Assembly (NCBI GenBank): GCA_020137815.1 | Contig: CM035355.1 | Span: 1,698,774 to 1,762,773, forward strand | DNA length: 64,000 nucleotides | Source of the DNA: Hormiphora californensis | Lineage: Eukaryota > Ctenophora > Tentaculata > Cydippida > Pleurobrachiidae | Direction: 5' to 3' | Part shown: positions 23,373 to 34,585 of the stretch, one piece after another | Layout of the letters: each line of letters starts with the position of its first letter | Numbering within the stretch: the first letter of the stretch is position 1 | The notes under the pieces: model-generated | The model's database searches: none | What the model saw: only the letters and a program-made list of their open reading frames with translations | What the model was told of the DNA's origin: nothing | Program-made: the position numbers and the translations under genes

Positions 23373-26300
23373 TTCTCTCTTGTTACACATGTGCTCAGTC
23401 ATTTTCGCTCTCCGTTCAACCCATTTCCTTGCCTGCACGCTCCGTCGTGTTTAATTTCTCTATTTTCGTTTCATCTCCAATCTCATTAGCGCGTTAATTG
23501 GAACATAATCACCATCATATTCTCTCTACACACACATTGCCAGTGTACCTTTTTGTCAAGATGCTGCTGGGTTACTACCACTCTTTTAATGGTAATGTAG
23601 AGTTCAATCAGTGAGCTGTCTAGTAGTTATTTAGTTCAATCTCTTTAAAATGATTCAATCTCTTTAAATTGTTGTCTAATCTAGCTCTCTCTCAACCGTA
23701 TAGCAAGGAGCAGCTGTTATAATACTGCTCCTCCACTTCATTCTATCTTTCTCTCTGTGTCTCTCCTCGCTTTCCCATGTGTCTCCCTCTTCAGTCGTCT
23801 CCTCTAATTCTCCCTCTCACCCCCTCGTCAGTCGTCTCCTCATGTCCCTCCCTCTCACCCCCTCTTCTTCAGGACCCTTGGAGCTGGTCCAGAGTAACAT
23901 CATGCAACTGTCTGAACCTCTCAACGGGGTAATAAAAAGCGGACAGGTGGCATTCAGACCTAATGATAGTGCAACCAACTTCCATAAGTACAGGGACAAA
24001 ACTAGTCCTGACTACCCGTACGATTCAATCCAGCCCTCACCTGAATATGCACTGTCCCCTGAGAGGTAGGTAATTGCTGTAGAATGTTCTGAATTATGTC
24101 CCACAAAATACTTTCCTCTCCGAACCGGTCACGTAGTATGAAAATCTGAATTATGGATCTTGGAGCCTGAATACTATGAGAAGTTTGAGTGTCACTTTTT
24201 TGAGACACACTGTATTTTCAGCATTTGTTCCGAGGAGAATCTTGTTATGGAGGAACCCATTAGACCTATCCCGCTGAACAGTGATCCTATTCAACAACAC
24301 AAATCTTCCCTACAAAAGGGCTCGCCCCGAGTCAGGGTAAGAAGAGACATCACAGAGCGCAGTGTGAGCCACACAACTGCGTGCAAAAAGAACGCACAAC
24401 TCACATCAGCCACTCACTTGAATCATTGCTCTACAGGTAGACCCTGCTGTCACTATCACCCCACCATCTTGTAACCATGGTAACAATCATGGTAACGGTG
24501 GTAACGGTGGTAACCATGGTAACTTTACAATGTTTGGTTTTCTGGAGGCTCTCACTGACAATGAGGCTGTCCGAAAGTTCCTTCACTCACAAAGGGGCAA
24601 TGAATCACTCATAAGAAACACCTACAAATTCTATACCACCGAAACATTGTGTCAACGAAGTCCAAGGAAGATTACACCTACTAAAACCTCAAGACAAATC
24701 GTAATCAGAGTCATATTCATTAGATTTATCTCACTTCACTACCAAATTCCAAGATATATAATACACAGTAAGTTGAATATATACCCTCCATCTCGCAGCG
24801 TAAAAACAACAAGAACAAGGTGAAGAAGTTCAAGTACCACGAGTACAAACCCCCTGGATCCTCCAAGAGTGCAGCTGACAAGGCCGCTGCTAAAGATCAG
24901 ACACCTCATGATATCATACTACAGCAGCAACAACTTCTTCTCCAGCTACAGGTATATATATAGAGGGAGAGAGGTCTCTAGATGGTAGTTGAAATATTCT
25001 AATTCCAAGACGAGAAACACCAATACATGTATCCCATATAATATCCCGTATCCTAATGTCAATGATCGAATCAACAGGTGATGCAGAAGAACTACCCAAA
25101 CCATATCCTGCCCAAAACTCTGGATGTCCTCAATGAAATTAGGGCTAAATCTTCCAATGCTGCCCCAACTGAGAGCCATCTAAATGATATGAAGGTACCT
25201 TTACTAATCGACACTTAATTCAGTTGTCTGATTGATTTCATTGTCAGGAAGTTAGATCTTCCCAAAACCTGAAATTAACCTGCTATTATTCCAGGTATCA
25301 GCCCTGAAGCAGGAGTTGAAGAAGAGGAACCTGCACACGTATGGGACAAAGAGTCAGCTAGTAGAGAGACTCAGGCCATATGTAGACAAGGACATTGTCA
25401 GGACACCAGCCCCTCCCCCCGACAGCGGCTCTACCAATCCGTACGTTTAGTAGTCCACCCTTTTAAAAAGGGTCTATCATATTTCCTCTTGTTTGTTTGT
25501 ATACGACGTTTTAGGAACCTGATTAACCCAGTATTTCCACGAGTTTGTTATGAATTATCCTTCAGAGATTTTAGGAGATCTAACAGTGAGGGAGATCAGC
25601 TAGATGCAACAAGGGCAGAAAGGAAGCCATCAGGACAGGCAGTGATATCTTTAGAGGATATCCTGAATTCTTCCCTGGAGACTCACATCTCCCCACCCCT
25701 TGGCATCATCAATAGCAATCCTAGTAGCAAGGAACAGGATGAGGTGAGTCAGTTGAAAGAAGTTGTCTATTGATTCTCTAGGCCAACACCCCCGGCACCA
25801 CATACCGGCACATGCAACGACTAACCCCCTCATCTCGTGTCAGGGTTGTAACTCTATCCTAGACCATATCGGGTCGATGATGAACGAGTCTGAACCCATG
25901 AGTTACTCCCAACTACTATCGTCCGATCAGCAGCCAACACCAGAGGTATGTGGAGAGTCTGGAGTTGTTGGGCTGGTCGGGAATTGGAGTGTCATGTTGA
26001 TGGGATTCATGGGAATTATTTAGCTTGTCAGGATGTCTGTTGAGCTGCTTCCTCTTGACACACATATAACATAACAGGAATTATTACTCGCATGCCCGAC
26101 TAATTTCTACACGCTTCAAGTTTAGTGTGCGTTCTATATAGGAACAAACGTACAAGTGTACACATGTCTCAAGGCCACGTTAATTGAATATTGCGTACTG
26201 TAGAAGAGGGTAGGGAGAAATTAGCAATGAAGAGAGAGAGAGATACTGGCATATATTGTGGGAAAATAATGAAGAGAAAGAAGATGGAGAAATCATATTG

Positions 26301-26618
26301 TGAGATGGAAAATAAATGTTGGATTATGTAGAAAAAGAGAGGAAGTGAGAGATCTCCCATCAATCTGCTTCTTTTTCTTCTGACCGTCTGTGTGTGTGAG
26401 TATCAGTAACTCCTCATTTAACAACTTCCTTTTCTCTCTCCTTTTCCTGCCAGCACTCGACTCCCTCTGTTACTCCCTCTGTTACTCCCTCTGTTACTCC
26501 CTCTGTTACTCCCTCTGTTACTCCCTCTGTACCTTCCATCACTCCCTCTGTACCTTCCCTCACTCCCTCTGTACCTTCCATCCCTCCCTCTGTACCTTCC
26601 ATCCCTCAATCGGGTTAA
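16359..26618 (+). CDS. MRTF: Myocardin-related transcription factor (MRTF), about 650 aa in about 14 exons
   Basis: An actin-regulated coactivator of SRF. In the known family, G-actin binds the RPEL motifs and holds the protein in the cytoplasm; release lets it enter the nucleus. Placed exons: 16359-16535, 18862-18958 (RPEL1, KLMSRRSMGELRQQNL), 20094-20143, 20344-20438 (RPEL2, KKIRYRP...), 20793-20899, 23873-24065 (RPEL3, GPLELVQSNIMQLSEP), 24222-24336, 24437-24700 (Asn/His/Gly repeats), 24799-24951 (basic box KVKKFKYHEY and Q box ILQQQQLLLQLQ), 25078-25194, 25295-25440 (SAP, VSALKQELKKRNLHTYG), 25566-25743, 25844-25945, 26454-26618 (TPSV repeats, stop). Phases agree except between 20899 and 23873, where an exon may be missing. 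RPEL2 carries one extra base near 20383. I see no clear leucine zipper. Confidence 0.88.
16820..17015. repeat. (CT)n tract in MRTF intron 1
   Basis: Interrupted CT dinucleotide array with TTTCTC variants. It produces serine/leucine shadow frames only. Confidence 0.9.
17390..17585. repeat. (CT)n tract in MRTF intron 1
   Basis: Almost pure CT dinucleotides over about 190 bases with a few TTTC interruptions. Confidence 0.95.
18209..18391. repeat. (CT)n tract in MRTF intron 1
   Basis: Third CT array in the same intron, with CCC and TTT interruptions. Confidence 0.93.
20930..23240. repeat. 2.3-kb purine-rich, GAGA-like tract in an MRTF intron
   Basis: The plus strand is strongly enriched in GAGA and AGAGAG with continual interruptions, and has a run of about 16 G near 22260. 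Long minus-strand frames here are serine/leucine-rich shadows. It reads as a degenerated (GA)n expansion, followed by an inverted CT-rich stretch at 23300-23376. The RPEL2-to-RPEL3 exon join must cross this region, and a small exon could be hidden in it. Confidence 0.65.
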
Positions 26619-27253
26619 TAAATAGGGGAAATTAAAGAAAGCATATGTAATTACAGAACGAAATATATAAAGTAACTAACTAAATAGGTAAATTAAATCA
26701 ATAACTCCTGTAACTTAACTAATGAAATCTATTAACTTGCATCACTACAATCGGTAACACCTTCACACAGCCAATCACTATGCTAACTTAAACTCACTCC
26801 CTCTGTTACTCCCTATGTTACTCCCTCTGTTTACTCCCTCTGTGATAACTTCACTCACCTCAATATGTATATGGATATATAATAGGGTCGGTTAATCAGC
26901 CTTAGAACCATTTCCGGTTCGATTCTTTGTCGTTTGAGATTGTCTATTGTGTGAAAAAATAATTGTATATGTTTGTTTCTCTATATATAATATTATGTCT
27001 ATGAAATTTGTATATATGTATAGTATGTATACTATTATTATATAATGTTTAAGAAAAGATTCTATTTGAGTCTGTATTTTTAACAGGGAAATGTTTGTTG
27101 ATATATCTGTATTTTAAAATAAGGTAGTTAATTTGTATATATATATATCTATAATAGATATATATAAATATATATATATCTATATATATATATATATATT
27201 TATATCTCTTCTCTCTCTCTCTCTCTCTCTATCCTCCTCTCTCTTCTCTCTCC

Positions 27254-27292
<39 letters not shown>

Positions 27293-27780
27293 TTACAGCT
27301 GCGTGTGCCGGCCTGCCTATTGTCGGACGCACACTCTCCCTGCTTGTGTTGAACGCGAGCCATTATACCACAAGGTTATTTGCCAGGGAGATCCCGCTGT
27401 TATTATTGTTGTTGTTGTATACCCGGCCAGTTGTAGGTGTGAGAATGAATTCTTGACGTTGATATATATTAAAGAGAGATATACTTGGACATGAGCCAAA
27501 TTTCAGTAAATCTTTCACTTTCATTATCTCTCATCTCTCTCTATAATGCCGATGTCATTTCTATCCTTCTCTCTCTGTCTTCCTCTTTTTTTTTTTTTCT
27601 TGATGCGTTTTTTTTGAGCTAATTGAATATATTTCGCGACTGATGTGTACAAGTGTTACAGTAGGCATTCTCTAGTTGCAAACGGGAGAGAGAGAGCGAG
27701 AGGAGATGAGGAGAGGGAGAGAGAGAGGAAGAGGGAGAAGGGAGAGGAGGCAGAGACTGGGGGAGAGCGAAGGAGACGGA

Positions 27781-27854
<74 letters not shown>

Positions 27855-28607
27855 GATAGTTGCTTGTAAGGAGGATAATGCTTCCCAGTACACGGCCTCG
27901 CGGCTCGCCATGTAATGTCTATCTCTCCTTCAGCTCTCCCTCAGTTTGTTGTTGCAGCCTCTTCTTTTCACATCATGATTGTCCCTCTCTCTCTCTCTCT
28001 CTCCACAGTCCACAATATTTCTAAATATTATCCGTCTACCCAGACTTGTATACCAGCCACCCCCATTCAACCCCCGGCCATTCACGTGTGTGAATCACTA
28101 GGCCAACTGGTTGGAGGGGTTACTAAAACACGTGAAGATGGTGCTAAACTCTCTCTGTCTCTGCTTATGATGGTGGGGGATATCTTGTTCTAGAAGACTG
28201 TGTGTGGTTCTGCCTAATGCTTGCAACTCCTACCGTCTTTCTTACTGCAGTCAACGTGTGTAAAGCGATCTCAGCAATCTCTCTCTCTCCCTCACTCTCT
28301 CTCTCTCTCTCTCTCCCTCACTCTCTCTCTCTCTCTCCCTCACTCTCATTCTCTCTCCCTCTCTCACTCTCCCTCCCTTGTATAGCGTGTTCGTTATTGC
28401 TCACTTATCCACTTTCTCTCTCTGCTTGCTTCTTTCTCTTGTCGTATACTGAGTGGAGAAGTGTTGCACGTTGTCTTCTGTTCGTCACATTTCGCGCCTT
28501 TTAGAATTATTCCTCACTCTCTATCTATCCCTCTCTAGTCTCTATCCCTTTCTATCCATCTTTCTGTTTCTCTCCTTCTATCTTCTCACCGTTTCTTCAT
28601 AGTTTGA
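26619..28607. other. Between MRTF and the Q-rich gene: microsatellites, no firm exon
   Basis: Holds further TCCCTCTGTTAC units near 26795-26840 (as in the last MRTF exon), (TA)n at 27135-27200, (CT)n at 27206-27296, (GA)n at 27690-27860 and (CT)n at 28278-28375. Two acceptor-like sites (before 27300 and 28010) precede short open frames, but I could not join them in phase to a gene. Confidence 0.55.
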
Positions 28608-31560
28608 ATGAACAACAGACACTTCAGCGGTGATACCCCACCTTCAAGGGCTGCTTCCACCGCACCTTATGTGCGCAGGGTTACTGGTGGACCTCGCTCG
28701 CGGAACACAATTCATTATGTTAGTAGTGTGTTAGTAGTGTGTTAGTATTGTGTTAGCAATGTGTTAGTATTGTGTTAGTATTGTGTTAGTATGTAATGGG
28801 GGGGATTTGGCACAAATTTTAGTCCACAAAAGGGTTGATAGTTATTACGCTCTGTGAGGGTTCGGTAGATCAAGGATAGTTGTCTCTGATCCGTGGAAGT
28901 CATATCAAGAAGGAGATAATTATCTCAATGGCCATTATTCTAGAAGCAGCATGTGAGAGAGAAACAGGAAGAGAGAGAGACATGAAGAGTGAGAAAGAGG
29001 AGAATGAATTAGGGGGTAAAAGAGGGAAGTAAGATTTGGATATATCATGTTACAGAGTTATGTGTTGACACTTCTCTCAAGGCATTCCTAGCTTTGTAGT
29101 CCAGTTTGTTTAGTTCTTCCATGACAGTCCAGTACCCAGATGATTTATTTTATACCATGTACCATTGTGAGTGGGAGCCAGCTAGGTGTTACAAGGGGGA
29201 ATGTAGGGTTGTTGCCATGGTGACAATGGGGTGTTTAGCAGCTCCATCGGCTAATTATTGAAACAGTTTTGATACTTGAATTTCATATTATATTGTTGGT
29301 TACGAAGTTACCCCTTGCCAGCACGCACAGAGGGGTTATTTCGTAACCAAATTATATTGTACATACCTAGTGCAATTACTATTCTTGTTGATACTTGATT
29401 CTGATACAATATCCTATCCAGGTGCCCCAACACCAGCCTCCACAAGGCATGATAGCAGGCCAACAACAACAACAACAACAGCTCCCTCCCTCCTATTACC
29501 CCTCTGAGGGGTACACCACTACTACAAACACCCAGTTCAACTCCTATCCCGCTCAAGAGATGATACCTATACCACAAGTACAGGCAAACACGGTTAGTAA
29601 GCACCACGGGGGGGGGGGGGGTCGGTATTGGGCTAAGAGAGAGGGGGTGATGTGAGATAGTTCAGAGTCAATCATGAATGCTCTTTTTCAACCCCCTCTC
29701 CCTTTTTCAGAATCTCTACTTCAACGTCCAGCCCCAGTTTCGTGCCAGCAACCCTCCTAATCCTGTCAATGTACCTGCTGCTTCTCAGCCTGCCTACGCT
29801 GATCAACAATACCTTATCATGCAGCCACCACAGGTATTGGCATATTGTAGGTAGTCATTACTTGTAGTCATAATTTGTAGTCATTAGTCATACCAGTCAT
29901 ATTTGGCTGTCAAGAATATATAACGTCTTTATGGTATCTGAAGACCCTATAATTACCCCCCCCCCCTCTTACCAGGCGGGTATGAAACAGCAACAGTTGG
30001 CTCAGATCCAGCAACAGCAACAACAGGCCGGGGTTTCACAGCAGCAACAGCAACAGCAGTACCCACCTACCACGGAGTACGCACTGATGCCACCTCAATA
30101 CATGGTAATAAAAATCAAATTTTAGCACTCTACGATATCAGGGAACATGCTAGTCTAGAGTGGACTTCCCCCCATGATACTGTATGTTTTGATAACAGGT
30201 TTAGCTAACTAACTATGTTGCTACCCCCTAACTCTCCCTCCCCTCAGAACGCAGGATCCACTCTCCAGCAGTTGAGGCAGGCCCAGCAGCCCCGGTATAT
30301 ACAGCAACAGGTCCACCAACAGCGGCTAAACAGTCAGTATAATAACTCTGTTTCCTCCCCTCAACAACAACAACAACACCATCATCAACAAATCAGGGGT
30401 GTAGGTGAGTTGATGGGTGTGATAGAGAGTTCTAATTATGGGTCATGGGTGTGATAGAGAGTCTAAATGATCTTGCGTATCTGGGGGCTGGGAAGCAGAA
30501 AACTTGAGAGTTGAATGTTATCAGTAACGAGTTACATCTTATTCCCATTTCAGCTCCCACTCCGGATACTCTGAAGATAGACCTGAACCAAACTGGCAAG
30601 AAGAATATCTCAACTCCGGAGGTGATAAACATAATCCTGGGTTCCCCCAACACCACGCCTCTATTGAAGAAGGGCGACAAGGTTGGGGATCCATTCAGTT
30701 CTAATCGAGGTGGCACTCCCATTACATCTCAGGTATTATTATACAGCTGAACATCCCACCCACCTCCCGGCTGATAATGTGTTGTCCCCCACCGATCGTG
30801 GGTCGTGATCCTTCCCTCATACACTCACCCCACCGGACCCAACCGACCCATCCCTGTTAATTCCCGCCCCTAGTTCCTGTTCCTAGTGTATCAATTCCCC
30901 TTCCCCATAATCCATATCCACCAACCCCCCTCCCCCGTTGCAGCAGGTGGCAGCCCCCGTTCAACAGTGTCCCAACAACAACAACAGGAGGAGTTATGAG
31001 AGGGAGGTGTCAGAGGACCATTGGATTGGTGTGAACATGCCCCAGGTAGACTCATGTAGGTAGTAACCGTGCTGTATATGGTTGCTACAACGTATAATAT
31101 CTTATGTTAAATGGGCCTCTTCTACTGCTGAATGTCCCTTCTATTCGTATATTTCCAATGTTTTCTTCTACTTCTTTTCTTATTCCATATTTACCTTATT
31201 CACCCTAAAGGCTTGGGCACGTCGCGCCCCTCATGTTCGCGCGCCCGTAGGGCGATCCCCTCACATAAGAGCCCCTACGGGGCTTGCCCGCTACGCGGGC
31301 AACCTAAAGGCTCTATGTATCCCACCCGGCCCCATTCCTACCCCACTCTCCCTCAGGATCTAGTAACACCAGATACAGCCCACTTCTCCAAGTTAGTCAC
31401 ACCGGGTGGTGACAGGGTGTTTGAATTCAGTACCCCAACAACAACAGCACCAGACCCCTCCACATTATTCAATGGTGGCAGTTGCAGTACCGATCCCAAC
31501 ATGTTTCTCAATACACCCGCCACACAGGCCCAACAAAAATCAGGCTGGGGAGTTAGGTGA
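28608..31560 (+). CDS. Glutamine-rich protein of unknown function, 8 exons
   Basis: I do not recognise this protein. Exons at 28608-28718 (tentative first exon), 29422-29592, 29711-29833, 29976-30104, 30248-30404, 30554-30732, 30944-31045 and 31357-31560 join in phase to about 390 residues ending in TGA. The middle is rich in Gln, Pro and Tyr with poly-Q runs. Exon 6 has TPDTLKIDLN and STPEVINIILGSPN, and the last exon is rich in TP motifs. It looks like a nuclear cofactor or activation domain. The TPEV...SP wording recalls the region before the bZIP in Jun proteins, but there is no bZIP here, so I do not call it Jun. An AG lies five bases before the ATG. Its 3' end is duplicated at 33634. 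Confidence 0.7.
28719..28796. repeat. Tandem repeat, GTGTTAGTATT-like unit
   Basis: About seven copies of an 11-12-base unit (GTGTTAGTAGT, GTGTTAGTATT). The first units overlap the putative donor of the Q-rich gene's first exon, so several GTTAGT donors are available. Confidence 0.85.
31203..31311. repeat. Cluster of three GC-rich mini-hairpins with three-base loops
   Basis: Hairpins at 31242-31254 (CGCCC, loop GTA, GGGCG), 31270-31284 (AGCCCC, loop TAC, GGGGCT) and 31284-31302 (TTGCCCGC, loop TAC, GCGGGCAA). The cluster is bordered by two copies of CCTAAAGGCT (about 31204 and 31302). It sits in the last intron of the Q-rich gene, in far more GC-rich sequence than its surroundings. Palindromes of this sort are known from some organelle genomes. 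Confidence 0.75.
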
Positions 31561-33633
31561 CAATGAAAGAGGGATTAAGGGTCTATAATCGAGGTTTCAA
31601 ACTGTATAAATAGTTTTTGTGTTATTTGCTGTATAAAAATGTATACTGAACCTATTATATTGCGAGAGAGAAAGAGATCTTTATTTATTTTTGTGCATCA
31701 TGCATGAGCAAAAGAGACAAGAAAAAGCATGAAATTTCCAGATATGAATACCCTATTGAATACAAATGTGTATGTAGCAGTGCTACTACGGGTTAAAATG
31801 TATTTTACTGTGCTTAATGGAAGAGTTGTGAGAGTGACAATGATATTCAAAACCGATGATATTGAGGATAAATTCCCCCTGTTACAGTGTTACAGTGTCT
31901 ATGGATTTCTTGTTAAGCTGTTATGTACTTCTATAATAACACTGACATACACTAAACCATCGGGTTTTGATCTTATACCCTGCAAATAATTTTGAATTAA
32001 AAAAAATCAGGACACTGAACCGGACGAAATTTTTGGTACGCGCAAATAGGACGCCGCGCATAAAAGATGTTAAGAGTGCGCGCGCGAAAAATAGTACAAA
32101 AATAAATAAAAACATTTTAGCCCGGCTTTTTTTAGCTTTTTTTTCGGTCCGGCACGGCGCGAACCGTTTTTGTTGACGTGTTACTTTCTTCCACAACGTA
32201 CAACTAACTCTTACAGCATTCAACAAGTTTAAAAGCGTTTAATTTAGTGAAAAACGTCTTCAGAATAATCTGAGGTCTTCTGGCAACCAGCGTATTTTGA
32301 ACTTTTTGTTGTTTCCGAAACAAGTGTTTAATTGAGCCTAATTCTCTACAGATATGTCACGAGTTGTTAAGCTTGTTAATCCACGCATGATAACTGGTAT
32401 AGTGGGCCGGGAAATAGTAAAAGACCCTTACTTCAGCCTCCACAAGCTGTATAACACCACTCTCACAGAATTGAAAACCCTCCCTGAGAGCTACCCTTAC
32501 CGAAAAGAAACGGAGAGACTTACAAAAGAAAGGTGCTGTGACGTATTCAGTATTTAATCCTCCCCTCCTCCATGTTCTGACACAATATTTCTTCAGGCTG
32601 TCTCTTCTGGAAAATGCGAAATCTGTCGTTGAGTTTGAGGACGCTGTGAACGCCCGCTGTATCGAGAATGTCATCCAAGAGGCGAAGAGCGAGTTGTTGC
32701 TAATTCGAAAGTTGCCCGCTTGGGCTCCCTGGGAACCTTTGGTGGGAGATGCACCTGTCGACCAGTGGAAGTGGCCTATTTGAACTGTCACGATATAATA
32801 TTAAGTGCTATTGAGAGTTGTGAGTTTGTATTGGATACTGTTAACTAAGTTATTTCTACACTGTGAGATACTGTTGTCGGTTGAACCCCATCATAATATC
32901 TGATTATTCCCAATAATAGCCATGCCAGGAGTAAGCGGACCATCAGGAGAGGCCTTTGTTACCCTTGTAACAAACACTGAATATGGACTCAGTGCGGCCA
33001 TTCTGGGTCACAAGCTGCAATCTCACGGCACCACCAGGGATAGGGTTGTCATGGTAACTGATACAGTAACCCAGGAGACAAGAGACCTGCTCTCTCGACA
33101 CTGGGACAAGATTGTTGATGTGTCTGCCCTTGATAGTGGTGATGCCGTGCGGCTGGCTCTAATGAAGCGACCTGAACTGGGTATTACCTTCTCTAAACTG
33201 AATGTCTGGAGGATGACTCAGTACTCTAAAGTTGTCTTTGTGGATGCTGACACTATGCCACTTTCCAATATCGATGAGTTGTTTGGGTTTGAAGAGCTAT
33301 CTGCATGCAGGGATGCCGGATGGCCTGACTGTTTTAATACCGGCCTCTTTGTCCTGGCTCCTAGCGAAGGTAAATGTAATATCAGCTTTAAATATTTGCT
33401 GTATTTGGAGGATGGATTATTTATTTATTGCATAACTAATTGTTTCTAGAAAAACTGACCCTAATTTTTCACACAGAAACATACCGTGCTCTTGTAAAAC
33501 GAGCTGCTGAGGAGGGCTCCTTTGACGGTGGGGATCAGGGTCTTCTGAATGCCCACTTCGCAGACTGGTCGTACGGGGACATCAAGAAGCACATCCCCTT
33601 TACTTTTAATGAAAACCCAAAGACATCACATAT
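31496..33633. repeat. Tandem duplication, unit A (2,138 bp)
   Basis: Begins inside the last exon of the Q-rich gene, runs through its 3' flank and NDUFA5, and ends inside glycogenin exon 2. At 33634 the sequence restarts with the Q-rich exon text (CCAACATGTTTCTC). About 20 filler bases (33613-33633) lie at the junction. Identity to unit B is high throughout, with scattered substitutions and small indels. Confidence 0.92.
32354..32783 (+). CDS. NDUFA5: NDUFA5, copy A (complex I subunit)
   Basis: Accessory subunit of the hydrophilic arm of mitochondrial complex I. Two exons (32354-32532 and 32597-32783) encode 121 residues. Family signatures are ITGIVG near the N-terminus, YPYRKETERLTKER at the exon end, and the C-terminal WEPLVGDAPVDQWKWPI, which matches the end of animal NDUFA5. 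The length is near the usual 116. The donor after exon 1 reads GTGCTG, against GTAAGG in copy B, so splicing of this copy may be weakened. An AG lies two bases before the ATG. The glycogenin fragment follows 138 bases downstream. Confidence 0.88.
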
Positions 33634-33694
33634 CCAACATGTTTCTCAATACACCCGCCACACAGGCCCAACAAAAATCAGGCTGGGGAGTTAG
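32922..33694 (+). pseudogene. Glycogenin, copy A, truncated by the duplication junction
   Basis: Exon 1 (32922-33369) is complete and carries the glycosyltransferase family 8 core, with the DAD metal-binding motif in VFVDADTMPL. Exon 2 (from 33477) is intact to HIPFTFN, then runs into filler and the duplicated Q-rich exon in another frame, ending at 33694. The Tyr-rich YTYLPAY block that holds the self-glucosylated tyrosine in animal glycogenins, and everything after it, is missing. The product could bind UDP-glucose but should not prime glycogen. Confidence 0.88.
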
Positions 33695-34585
33695 GTGACA
33701 ATGAAAGAGGGATTAAGGGTCTATAATCGAGGTTTCAAACTGTATAAATAGTTTTTGTGTTATTTGCTGTATAAAAATGTATACTGAACCTATTATATTG
33801 CGAGAGAGAAAGATATCTTTATTTATTTTTGTGCATCATGCATGAGCAAAAGAGACAAGAAAAAGCATGAAATTTCCAGATATGAATACCCTATTGAATA
33901 CAAATGTGTATGTAGCAGTGCTACTACGGGTTAAAATGTATTTTACTGTGCTTAATGGAAGAGTTGTGAGTGTGACAATGATATTCAAAACCGATGAGAT
34001 TGAGGGTAAATTCCCCCTGTTACAGTGTTACAGTGTCTATGGATTTCTTGTTAAGCTGTTATGTACTTCTATAATAACACTGACATACACTAAACCATCG
34101 GGTTTTGATCTTATACCTAAATAATTTTGAATTACGAGGACACTGAATCGGACGAAATTTTTGGTACGCGCAAATGTGACGCCGCGCATAAATGATGTTA
34201 AGAGTGCGCGCGCGAAAAATAATACAAAAATAAATAAAAACTTTAGCTATTTAGCCCGGCCCCGGCTTTTTTAACATTTTTTCGGTCCGCAACGGCGTGA
34301 ACCGTTTTTGTTGACGTGTTACTTTCTTCCACAACGTACAACTAACTCTTACAGCATTCAACAAGTTTAAAAGCGTTTAATTTAGTGAAAAACGTCTCCA
34401 GAATCATCTGAGGTCTTCTGGCGCCCGGCGGTTTCAAACTTTCATCAACTACAACGTAAAACTATTTATTGAGGCGGCACCCCCCCTCAATTGTTTCAGT
34501 CGTATGACCCTACAATAAGTGGACGAGCGGATCCCGAGACTGTGAGTAAACACAATCCTCACAACCATCACAGTCACAATCCACT

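Noticed and set aside
26895-26935. GGTTCGATTC resembling a tRNA T-loop (B box)
   Set aside because: No matching A box, anticodon arm or acceptor stem around it.
28010-28090. Possible exon VHNISKYYPSTQTCIPATPI after a good acceptor
   Set aside because: It could not be joined in phase to MRTF or the Q-rich gene, and there is no homology that I recognise.
31729-34124. Similar 85-86-residue open frames at 31729-31989 and 33867-34124, apparently a conserved pair of small proteins
   Set aside because: They are similar only because the region was tandemly duplicated. The frame lies in the 3' flank of the Q-rich gene and the two copies differ by several amino-acid changes and a small indel, so there is no sign of coding selection.
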